NCBI RefSeq assembly: GCF_001693385.1
Contig: NZ_CP016428.1
Span: 5,332,001-5,396,000, forward strand
DNA length: 64,000 nt
Direction: 5' to 3'
Source of the DNA: Bradyrhizobium icense
GTDB taxonomy: Bacteria > Pseudomonadota > Alphaproteobacteria > Rhizobiales > Xanthobacteraceae
Below are positions 56,205-64,000 of this stretch, piece after piece. A program made the translations under genes and the position numbers. Under the pieces are notes generated by a model. That model searched no databases and was not told the DNA's origin. It saw only the letters and a program-made list of their open reading frames with translations. How positions within the stretch are numbered: the stretch's first letter is position 1; every line of letters starts with the position of its first letter.

Positions 56205-56220
56205 CGGCACGCCGGTTGCT
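56205..56220 (+). promoter_or_regulatory. Sigma-54 (-24/-12) promoter P4
   Basis: CGGCAC-GCCGG-TTGCT differs from the consensus only in the first base, with GG and GC ten bases apart. It points towards a small open frame and metK. Confidence 0.78.
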
Positions 56221-56269
56221 AGGAGGAGGAAGCCCCGCCGCAACCGACGCCGCTCCGCCGGAGTTCACG

Positions 56270-56500
56270 ATGAGAGCCGCTCAAGTACGCAGCGAAATTT
56301 ACCGAACCAGCCAAGGAGACTGGACCGTCCTTCAACCAAAAGGTTTGGCCTTAGGCCCACTTAAGCCTTGGCGCAAGCTGACATTTTTAGAGCCTTATCA
56401 TGCCAATAAGGCCGTTTCAGGTGTTTCTTTCGGCGATGGCTCGCGCCGATCCCACCGCGGTCAAAGCGGTATGCCTCCTGTGCTCGACCATCAGAGTTGA
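56270..56500 (+). CDS. Small open frame between the sigma-54 promoter and metK
   Basis: An ATG at 56270 preceded by GGAG with six-base spacing opens 76 codons beginning MRAAQVRSEIYRTSQGDWTV. The first 45 residues look like protein; the tail is less convincing. I do not recognise it. It may be a shortened relic of the gene that originally followed this promoter. About 400 bases without a clear gene separate it from metK. Confidence 0.4.
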   Translation: MRAAQVRSEIYRTSQGDWTVLQPKGLALGPLKPWRKLTFLEPYHANKAVSGVSFGDGSRRSHRGQSGMPPVLDHQS

Positions 56501-56899
56501 TGCGCATGGAAAGCTATCCGGCCGAGATTTGGGAGTGGGGCAGGCTCACGATCGACGTCGCGAGCTTAACGATCGTGAGCCTGCGGATCTTTCGAACACC
56601 TCTCGCCAGATCGCTGGCGCGCTCGACGACTATTGGACTGGCGCGGCACATCCGATGCCTTTTGCAGCCGATTGCGCCGACCTTGCAGGAGCGGCGAAAT
56701 TGACAGAAACGACTCAAAATGGCCGCACTCTGGATGCTGCCAGAGAGGCCCTTCGGATGCTGCCAGAGACGTTCTGCGCAAGCATAACGGGCTTTGGTTT
56801 TACGACGAATCCTACGTCATTTCGCGCTGGCGCGACTGACATTCCAGGATACACAACACAGACAGCCGCCGGCATCCGGCGGGAACAAGGGGTTGTTTG

Positions 56900-58093
56900 A
56901 TGCGCGCCTCCTATCTCTTCACCAGCGAGTCGGTTTCCGAGGGTCATCCGGACAAGGTTTGCGATCGAATCTCGGACGAGATCGTCGATCTGTTCTACCG
57001 GGAAGGTCCGAAGGCGGGCATCGACCCATGGCAGATCCGCGCGGCCTGTGAAACGCTCGCCACCACCAACAAGGTAGTGATCGCCGGCGAAACCCGGGGA
57101 CCGAAATCGGTCACCAATGAGCACATCGAAAGCGTGGTGCGCGATGCCATCAAGGACATCGGCTACGAGCAGGAAGGCTTCCACTGGCAGAAAGCCGACA
57201 TCGAGATTCTGCTGCATCCGCAGTCGGCCGACATCGCGCAGGGCGTCGATGCCAAGCAGCCCAGCAACCAGGAAGAGGGCGCGGGCGACCAAGGCATCAT
57301 GTTCGGCTACGCCACCAACGAGACGCCGGACCTGATGCCGGCGCCGATTTTCTACGCCCACAAGATCCTGCGTTTGATTTCCGAAGCGCGCCACTCCGGT
57401 CGCGAGAAGGTGCTCGGTCCGGACTCCAAGAGCCAGGTCACCGTGCAGTACGAGAACGGCAAGCCGGTCGGCGTCCGCGAGATCGTGGTCTCGCACCAGC
57501 ATCTGGTGGAGGACCTGACGTCCAGTCAGGTTCGCGACATCGTCGAGCCCTATGTGCGCGAGGCGCTGCCGAAGGAGTGGATTAACGGCAAGACCATCTG
57601 GCACATCAATCCGACCGGCAAGTTCTACATCGGTGGCCCCGACGGCGATTCCGGGCTTACCGGGCGCAAGATCATTGTCGATACCTATGGCGGCGCGGCC
57701 CCGCATGGCGGTGGCGCCTTCTCCGGCAAGGATCCGACCAAGGTCGACCGTTCGGCCGCCTATGCCGCGCGCTATCTCGCCAAGAACATCGTCGCCGCCG
57801 GTCTTGCCGACCGCTGCACGCTGCAGCTTGCCTATGCGATCGGCGTGGCGCGGCCGCTGTCGATCTATATCGATACCCACGGCACCGGAAAGGTGCCGGA
57901 GGACCAGCTCGAAGAGGCGGTGGCTCAGGCCATGGATCTGACGCCGCGCGGCATCCGCACCCATCTCGACCTCAATCGCCCGATCTACGCGCGCACCTCG
58001 GCCTACGGCCATTTCGGCCGCACGCCGGACAATGAAGGCGGCTTCTCCTGGGAGAAGACCGACCTGGTCGAACCGCTCAAGCGCGCGATCTGA
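56900..58093 (+). CDS. metK: S-adenosylmethionine synthetase
   Basis: The ATG at 56900 has AAGGGG eight bases upstream. The 397-residue enzyme is complete: [20 protein letters not shown] (ATP and methionine binding), [40 protein letters not shown] and [20 protein letters not shown]. It makes SAM from ATP and methionine in the cytosol. Together with ahcY it would form and regenerate the methyl-donor cycle. The pair sits behind a NifA/sigma-54-type promoter in an accessory region, so it is probably a second, symbiosis-regulated copy in addition to a housekeeping one (inference). Confidence 0.95.
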   Translation: MRASYLFTSESVSEGHPDKVCDRISDEIVDLFYREGPKAGIDPWQIRAACETLATTNKVVIAGETRGPKSVTNEHIESVVRDAIKDIGYEQEGFHWQKADIEILLHPQSADIAQGVDAKQPSNQEEGAGDQGIMFGYATNETPDLMPAPIFYAHKILRLISEARHSGREKVLGPDSKSQVTVQYENGKPVGVREIVVSHQHLVEDLTSSQVRDIVEPYVREALPKEWINGKTIWHINPTGKFYIGGPDGDSGLTGRKIIVDTYGGAAPHGGGAFSGKDPTKVDRSAAYAARYLAKNIVAAGLADRCTLQLAYAIGVARPLSIYIDTHGTGKVPEDQLEEAVAQAMDLTPRGIRTHLDLNRPIYARTSAYGHFGRTPDNEGGFSWEKTDLVEPLKRAI

Positions 58094-58105
58094 GTTTCGT
58101 CTATC

Positions 58106-58310
58106 TCTCCCCGCCTGCGGGGAGAGGTCGCCGCGCCTTCGCGGCGGGTGAGGGGAGCCTCCGCATATCTCGCTACTCAATGTTCGCGGCGGCAGCCCCT
58201 CACCATAGCCGATGCTTCGCATCGGCGTTCTGAAATAAGGAGCGGCGGCCTGTTGGCCGCCGTTGCCCTCTCCCCGCAAGAGGGGGGCGAGGGAGCTGAC
58301 CGTCACAATG
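58106..58310. repeat. Inverted-repeat intergenic element between metK and ahcY
   Basis: Several hairpin-forming blocks lie here: CTCCCCGCCTGCGGGGAG, CGCCGCGCCTTCGCGGCG, GCCGATGCTTCGCATCGGC and CTCTCCCCGCAAGAGGGG. The outer blocks are roughly complementary. Such GC-rich mosaic repeats are typical of Bradyrhizobium chromosomal intergenic DNA, suggesting the gene pair was copied from the chromosome together with its spacer. Confidence 0.75.
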
Positions 58311-58369
58311 CGTGCAGCTTCTGCCTGTACGGATACGTCGCCCGAATTCATCGTGTTAGGAAAAACGAC

Positions 58370-59792
58370 ATGACCACCGCCGCCGCCAAGAAGCCCGCCT
58401 TCACCGACTACATCGTCAAGGACATTTCGCTCGCCGAATTCGGCCGCAAGGAGATCTCGCTGGCCGAGACCGAAATGCCGGGCCTGATGGCGACGCGCGA
58501 GGAATACGGCCCGAAGCAGCCGTTGAAGGGCGCGCGCATCGCTGGCTCCCTGCATATGACGATCCAGACCGCGGTCTTGATCGAGACGCTGGCGGCGCTC
58601 GGCGCTGACATCCGCTGGGTCTCCTGCAATATCTATTCGACGCAGGATCATGCGGCGGCTGCGATCGCCGCCGCCGGCATTCCGGTGTTTGCGGTGAAGG
58701 GCGAGACGCTCACCGAATACTGGGACTACACCGCAAAGCTGTTCGAGTGGCACGGCGGCGGCACGCCCAACATGATCTTTGATGACGGCGGCGACGCCAC
58801 CATGCTGGTGCATGCCGGCTACCGCGCTGAGCAGGGCGACACCGCCTTCCTCGACAAGCCGACGTCCGAGGAAGAGGAAATCTTCTACGCGCTCGTCAAG
58901 CGCCTGTTGAAGGAGAAGCCGAAGGGCTACTTCGCGGAAATCGCCAAGAACATCAAGGGCGTCTCGGAGGAGACCACGACGGGTGTTCACCGCCTGTACG
59001 ACATGGCGAAACAAGGGCACGCTGCTGTTCCCTGCCATCAACGTCAATGACAGCGTCACCAAGTCGAAGTTCGACAACCTCTATGGTTGCCGCGAGTCGC
59101 TGGTCGACGGCATCCGCCGTGGCACCGACGTGATGATGTCCGGCAAGATCGCGATGGTCGCGGGTTTTGGCGACGTCGGCAAGGGCTCGGCCGCCTCGCT
59201 GCGCCAGGCTGGCTGCCGCGTCATGGTTTCCGAAGTCGATCCGATCTGCGCGCTGCAGGCGGCGATGGAAGGTTATGAAGTCACCACCATGGAAGACGCC
59301 GCGCCACGCGCCGACATTTTCGTCACCGCAACCGGCAACAAGGACATCATCACCATCGACCACATGCGCGCGATGAAGGATCGCGCCATCGTCTGCAACA
59401 TCGGCCACTTCGACAACGAGATCCAGATCGCGGGTCTGCGTAACCTGAAATGGACCAACATCAAGCCGCAGGTCGATGAGATCAAATTCCCCGACAAGCA
59501 CCGCATCATCCTGTTGTCGGTAAACCTCGGCAACGTCACGGGGCATCCGTCGTTCGTGATGTCGGCCTCCTTCACCAACCAGACGCTGGCGCAGATCGAA
59601 CTATTCGCCAACAATACGGACGGCAAGTACCAGAAGAAGGTCTACGTCCTGCCGAAGACGCTCGACGAGAAGGTGGCGCGGCTGCATCTCGCCAAGATCG
59701 GCGTCAAGCTGACCGAGCTGCGCCCCGACCAAGCCGAGTATATCGGCGTCAAGCCGGAAGGCCCGCACAAGTCGGATCACTATCGGTACTGA
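58370..59792 (+). pseudogene. ahcY: S-adenosylhomocysteine hydrolase with a one-base frameshift
   Basis: The first frame (58370 on) reads [20 protein letters not shown], then [20 protein letters not shown] and [20 protein letters not shown], up to VHRLYDMA. The second, from about 59010, reads [40 protein letters not shown] (NAD-binding) and ends [11 protein letters not shown]. The total of 1423 bases is one more than a multiple of three. Removing one A in GCGAAACAAGG (about 59008-59018) would give [14 protein letters not shown] and a normal 473-residue enzyme. All catalytic blocks are otherwise present. Either the gene died very recently or this is a sequencing error. Confidence 0.92.
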
Positions 59793-59804
59793 TCCGCGCA
59801 TCCC

Positions 59805-59838
59805 TGGAAAACGCCCCGGCACAGCCCGGGCTCTTTTG
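59805..59838 (+). terminator. Possible intrinsic terminator of metK-ahcY
   Basis: A short GC stem (CCCGG / CCGGG) is followed by CTCTTTTGTTT, 25 bases after the ahcY stop. The stem is short, so efficiency is uncertain. Confidence 0.5.
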
Positions 59839-59915
59839 TTTGACGTCCCTCTATTTGAAAGTCGAGACGTTGGAGGAGGAGCCTATCGTCGATGGCGCGA
59901 CACATGCGATGGTAG

Positions 59916-60036
59916 TGTCGATTGTTGGTTCGACACTGCTCTCGTCCCGAATGTCAGTTTTGGATCAGCGCCGCGCGGTGTGTTTCTCTCTTCCAGCAAG
60001 GCGCGACAGGATCCTGCAAGTGGCACGCCGGGAGCC
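59916..60036 (+). promoter_or_regulatory. Degenerate second copy of the P4 promoter region
   Basis: TGGCAC-GCCGG-GAGCC at 60021-60036 and a TGT-N14-ACA at 59916-59935 sit at the same mutual distance as P4 and its NifA box. The sequence between (TTTCTCTC..., then TGGCACGCCGG) resembles 56166-56215. The -12 element (GAGC) and the 14-base spacer should prevent function, and no gene follows. Confidence 0.5.
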
Positions 60037-60257
60037 ACGGCAAACCAATGAATCTTAGCCGATTGATCCTCATGAATCGCTGACGATATCTGTGGTTGGC
60101 ATTCAAGCGAGCGAACATCAATTTCGCGGTTACCGCGAACTCCGAGCCGGACCAGCAAACTTCTGCAGATTTTAAACAGAAATCGGTCATGAGTTGAAGG
60201 CGCTGAGGCAGAGTTAACTTACTGTATTTGACGCAGATCGAATTTGGACTCACGTCC

Positions 60258-62360
60258 TCAGCTAGGCAAATACTCGCGACTCCAGCTTTCGCTGATCGCG
60301 CCCGCGGCGAGCAACGCGTCTATTTCGGCTTCGGCGTATAGCAACCACAGTAGAATTTGCCGAGTGGAAGCTCCGTGTTTTTCCGCGAGAGAGAGCGCAT
60401 AAACCTTTGCAATCACCATACGGATCGCATAAGAATCAATCAGCGTTACGGTATGGCCGCTCGGATGGGCATGAAATATTGAAAAGGAACAGCTGCGCTG
60501 GTCGGGTCCCGCAGCAACATCCGCAGGCCTCGAATGCGCCGACCGTATGGCCGCCATCCTCTCGCAGATCGCGGCACCGACATCGGCTGCATCAAATCTT
60601 GACAACCATTCCTCAGCCGAAGCCATCCCGATCGCCCTTGCAAGGAAGGAGGCGCGGTCTTCCTTCGGCACATCGGCAAGCCCTTCAAGTCCCTCGACCC
60701 GCGCAGGCGAGGCAGATCGCCCTCGCGCGCGCTGAGCAGGAGGCTGCGGCCGGAGGCCGTCCCATAGAGAGGGGTCAGTGCATCATAGCCCTGAGCATCG
60801 AGACCGGGGGCTCATCGAAGTGTCCGCGCCCTTCATACTGATAGCAGAACGGGATCCACAGGACACCGGAGAGTGCCGACAGTGATGTCTGGGCCCGCCC
60901 TGCGTGGCCGGTCTTGGCCTTCTGGTACAGCGCGACGGCAACGCCCAGAGCCGCGCCGAACCCACCCATTACGTCAATCGTACCGACGTGCGCGTGTTCC
61001 TCGGGTGTCTCCGCGGAACCACCGAACCTCGGCATGATGCCAGTCGTCGCTTGGACGTTGTTTTCATAGCCGAGATAGTCGCTGCGTGGGCCGCAACGGA
61101 CGCCGCCGAAGCAATCGAGCTGGCAGAACATCGCGTACTTGTTGAGCGCTTTCAGGCTTTCCAGGTCGAGCCCCATGCGTTTGACCTGCAGGTCAGTCGC
61201 GTTCCAGATCACGGCATCAACCGACTTCACCAGCCTCTCGAAAAGCTCCCGGCCACCGGATGAGCCGATATCCACCAGAACCGAGCGCTTGCCGCGCATA
61301 TGGGCCATGCCGTAGATGATCGTGTTAAAGCAGTCGTAAAGCGGACTTGCCGGACCGATCTTGATCACCTCCGCACCGAAACGGGCGAGATAGTACGTCG
61401 AATGTGGGCCAGCGATGACATTGGACAGGTCAAGAACCCGTACGCTGTCGAGCCATCCAGCCGGCATATCGGCCGGCCGGCCGCCCGGCCGTCTGCTGCA
61501 ATCGCCGAGAGCGCGGCGACCGCCTGATCGAAGGTGACCCATTTCCGCGGCGCCGGACTCAGTATCGCTTCCCCGCTTTCCTCCAGCCACGCCACAGGCC
61601 CGAGCTGGATCATCCGTCCATACGCGGGATCGTTGACTTCGATCCTCAGGCCCGTGCATCTTGCGTGATCGGCGCTAATCCATTCCTGTAACCAACGCTG
61701 CGCCCCCGCGGGAATCCGGCTTTCCCCGAAATGAGCTCCCATTCCTTTGCGGTTCGGGTCAGGAAGACAGCCTTCATCCGCCCGGCGATCTTGTCCGGCC
61801 AGTATTTCGGCAGGGGATACGCGCTGAGCGAGAGATCGGATCGCCATTCGCGGATAGGAAGATAGGTATCCGCCCTCCTCCGTAAGGCCCTTGGCCACGA
61901 GTTCGTCGTATAGGCCGAGAACCTGCAAGCAGCGCTTGGTATGATGCTTGTGGCCTGGGCAGACGACGTAGAACATGCGTTCGTCCTTACATTTGTAATT
62001 GCGGTAGAATGGATCGAGCAGCTCCTGCGAGGACTCGTAGGAGAGATCCATCGGCAAGCCCGCTTCGCGCCGCCGGGCGATCTCGCGCTCACGTTGTGTC
62101 TTGTAGCGGGGCGGAAGGTGGTCAATTTTCATCGAGTTATAGGCGAGGCCCTCCATGACCGCGCATGCAAGAGGCACCTCGATCTGATCCCCCATTCCGC
62201 TGCGCTCCCGCGCCTGAAGCGCCAGCACCGTAGCCGAGGCGGCGACCATCTGCCGTAGGCAGATGCCAGAGGCAACGCACCGGCCCTCCGGCATCCAGCA
62301 CACTACGATCGCGACGTTCGCACTGACGTGAGTTCGCGATCGCGCGGGATTGGCTTTCAA
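60258..62360 (-). pseudogene. Large two-lobed CaiB/BaiF-family CoA-transferase, frameshifted
   Basis: Following frame changes the protein reads GDQIEVPLACAVMEGLAYNS, LLDPFYRNYKCKDERMFYVV and CPGHKHHTKRCLQVLGLYDE, then VRVLDLSNVIAGPHSTYYLA, RFGAEVIKIGPASPLYDCFN and DVMGGFGAALGVAVALYQKA. It ends HPSGHTVTLIDSYAIRMVIA and AAGAISESWSREYLPS. That is both halves of a roughly 700-residue family III CoA-transferase relative. Breaks lie near 61850, 61480 and 60740. The 5' end is uncertain. Directly upstream is the FrhB-like pseudogene, so both belonged to one operon. Confidence 0.8.
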
Positions 62361-62371
62361 AAGGCTGACGG

Positions 62372-63604
62372 CTAGGTCAGGTGCTCCCGGTTCTCACCGG
62401 CGAGCACGCGCCTGACCGTCCTGTGAATTCCTGGCAATGCCGCGCAAGCCGGCACGCTTAAGGCCGTCCTTAGTACGATAGCCCAAAGCCATGATCGTCC
62501 TTTGGCCCATGATCCGGAGAGCAAACAAAGCGACTGACGCGGCCGCCCTCCTGTGATGGTTGATATGCATCTGTTCATCTCCAAACCGGGGCTAGCTCTA
62601 GAGATCCTACGTCGAAGGCCCGAGTAACTCTTCGCCGGCTGGCGTGCGAACGACGGCCACGTTGGTTCGCTTCGGCGAAAACAGGCTTTCCGTTCTGAAG
62701 GATCCAGCCATCCGGCACGGAAATATCCGCGACTTCGCCTATTCCATCTGGGCAGATCTTGCAGCGAAACGGAAGTTCGTAGCGGAATTACCCATGTGCC
62801 AAGCCCCTGGATAGGACAGGTCGTAAATGGTTCCGTCGCGAGTCTGCACACGCAGCGGGCCTGGCCATCCTTCCCACGGTATGGATACAAGACGACGTCA
62901 GCTCGTCGACTTCGACGTGGCGCATTACGGCCTTGGCAATGTGGACGGAGTGAACGCCGCCACAGAAGTTGGTCAACATGTAGGGGATCAGCAGTTCGAA
63001 CCCGCGGGTCGACTCCTCCGAGGGCACGAACAGCCGAGATGTTCGCAAGCTTTTCCAATCACGGCAAAGAGTTTGCCTTCGTCGAGCAGCCGTGCAGATA
63101 GACGAGAGCGACGATGGGCCGTAGCGAGACTGAGCGGCACGCATACTCCGTCCGGCGTTCTCGAGATCGTGGATGTTGTCAGCCAGGGATTTCGATCGTC
63201 GGCGCGGACATGCAGCACGGCATGGACTCGGCCACTGGTAAGGAGATATCGGCCTAGCGCCGTCAAGATGCCGCCTGCAGCCCCCGTCTGACGGATGATG
63301 TGCTCGCTGGACCAGGACCTGTGTATTTCACGCATGGGGCCCCACACCAGATGGATGGGACCCGTTGGTGTCTGCCGGGCCCGTGGACCGACACGCCCGA
63401 GCAAACGGCCATGATCTGCTCGTTCTTCCCGACAGCGACTTCACCTCGGACGAGAGACCGCATGTTACCTTCGATATTGATGTCCATCGATATCGCAAAG
63501 CCAATGATGCTCGCGCATAGGCCACAGCCTGTGCACAAGCCGGCGACCACGACATCCTCGACGTCTCGGGCGGGCGCGGCGAAGAACATTGACTTGCCGT
63601 GCAA
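62372..63604 (-). pseudogene. FrhB/FdhB-like iron-sulfur protein, frameshifted
   Basis: The start reads FFAAPARDVEDVVVAGLCTG with the CTGCGLCASII cysteine motif. Next comes NMRSLVRGEVAVGKNEQIMA, then in other frames HIIRQTGAAGGILTALGRYL, LLDEGKLFAVIGKA, LIPYMLTNFCGGVHSVHIAK and ADVVLYPYRG. These are landmarks of the coenzyme F420 hydrogenase/dehydrogenase beta-subunit family, flavin- and iron-sulfur-containing oxidoreductases. At least four frame changes make it non-functional. It lies between a thioesterase and a CoA-transferase in the same direction. Confidence 0.75.
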
Positions 63605-63713
63605 CTGCTTGCGGCTCGATAGGGAGCCTCCTGAAATGTCCTGAGCTTGGCGAGCGCCATTATCCTCCGGATGGGCTTGCCGCGATCGTCACGGGCTGCC
63701 GGTGAGTTCGCGG

Positions 63714-64000
63714 TCAGCGCAGCCCGATGCTCGCGCCAGCGCGCCCCGGGCGGGGCAGCTCCGCATGCAGCCGCCCCAGCTCCAGGACGCGCTCGCGTAA
63801 CTTCCCCTGCACGGGTCCGCTGCGTCCGTTGCCGGCCTCGACGTGGACGAGCATCTGTTCGCCCGTGACCGCCGGCCCGTCATCATCCTCACGCATCATC
63901 ATGTGAAAGAGATGAAGGCGCTTGTCATCAGCGCCGAGGACCTGCGTGAGCACCCGGATGCGGTCGCCGGCGTACAGGGCCCGGAGATGGGACAGGTGCG
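63714..64000 (-). CDS. Hot-dog thioesterase, partial at window edge
   Basis: The frame open from the window end reads HLSHLRALYAGDRIRVLTQV, LGADDKRLHLFHMMMREDDD and GEQMLVHVEAGNGRSGPVQG, the last strands of a 4HBT-type acyl-CoA thioesterase similar to the thioesterase of carnitine degradation. The N-terminus with the catalytic region lies outside the window. It precedes the FrhB-like and CoA-transferase pseudogenes in transcription order. Confidence 0.7.
   Translation of the reverse strand, partial: HLSHLRALYAGDRIRVLTQVLGADDKRLHLFHMMMREDDDGPAVTGEQMLVHVEAGNGRSGPVQGKLRERVLELGRLHAELPRPGRAGASIGLR

Noticed and set aside
58094..58369. SAM or SAH riboswitch upstream of ahcY
   Set aside because: The spacer is made of GC-rich mosaic repeats; I could not fit a conserved riboswitch core.
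56714..59077. Minus-strand frame of 787 codons opposite metK and ahcY
   Set aside because: Longest frame in the window but purely antisense to two recognised enzymes; it even runs through the intergenic repeat and has no family features.
1..64000. nod boxes
   Set aside because: No stretch resembling the 47-base nod box was found, so NodD control of the sugar genes is not supported.

Overview
The window looks like part of a symbiosis (accessory) island of a Bradyrhizobium-type alphaproteobacterium. Four things point there. The genes are GC-rich and their products read as rhizobial. The window is crowded with decayed insertion sequences of at least nine families (IS3, IS5, IS21, IS66, IS91, IS110, IS481, IS630, IS1182). 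Pseudogenes are abundant. There are also several pairs of a TGT-N10-ACA box (NifA-type upstream activator) and a TGGCAC-N5-TTGC-type -24/-12 (sigma-54) promoter in front of genes. No tRNA, rRNA, CRISPR array, nod box or replication origin was seen. The assignment is inference from content, without a database search.

Layout. 0-1.6 kb: a metallo-beta-lactamase-fold gene followed by a membrane protein running off the window. 2.4-16.6 kb, mostly minus strand: two NifA/sigma-54-type operons and a third transcript for lipid-linked pentose chemistry. They carry a thioredoxin-like protein, a HAD-UbiA fusion, a DprE1-like FAD oxidase, a small flippase, an extended SDR, a class III aminotransferase, a decayed polytopic (GT-C-like) protein, an intact polytopic GT-C-like protein and a broken glucose-1-phosphate cytidylyltransferase. 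16.8-26.2 kb: IS remnants around two divergent GNAT acetyltransferases, a broken IS21 and an IS1182 sitting inside an IS66 remnant.

26.3-31 kb: a NifA/sigma-54-type promoter driving a glutathione-synthetase-like ATP-grasp gene. It faces a minus-strand group made of an unknown protein, an Fe(II)/2-oxoglutarate oxygenase of the clavaminate-synthase type and an AlaX-like tRNA-editing protein. 31-37.4 kb: N-formylglutamate amidohydrolase-like and SET-domain genes among pseudogenes and a local duplication. 37.4-44.3 kb: two IS66 halves joined head to head at a perfect 24-bp palindrome, one of them split by a serine-recombinase element.

44.3-53 kb: an amino-acid/compatible-solute catabolic set (threonine dehydratase, ectoine-hydrolase-like peptidase, Asp/Glu racemase-like), then an alpha-oxoamine synthase and an acyl-CoA ligase. 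56.1-59.8 kb: metK-ahcY behind a fourth NifA/sigma-54-type promoter; ahcY carries a one-base frameshift. 60-64 kb: a decayed CoA-transferase, a decayed FrhB-like protein and a partial thioesterase.

How the parts may work together (inference): the NifA/sigma-54-type promoters suggest that a lipid-linked furanose pathway, an ATP-grasp ligase and a SAM-recycling pair are switched on with nitrogen fixation inside nodules. The HAD-UbiA, DprE1, flippase and GT-C functions together are nearly sufficient for a decaprenyl-phosphate-arabinose-like donor and its use. The aminotransferase and extended SDR in the same operon suggest a modified, possibly amino, sugar. The ATP-grasp, 2OG oxygenase and AlaX neighbourhood resembles a small amino-acid-derived metabolite locus.
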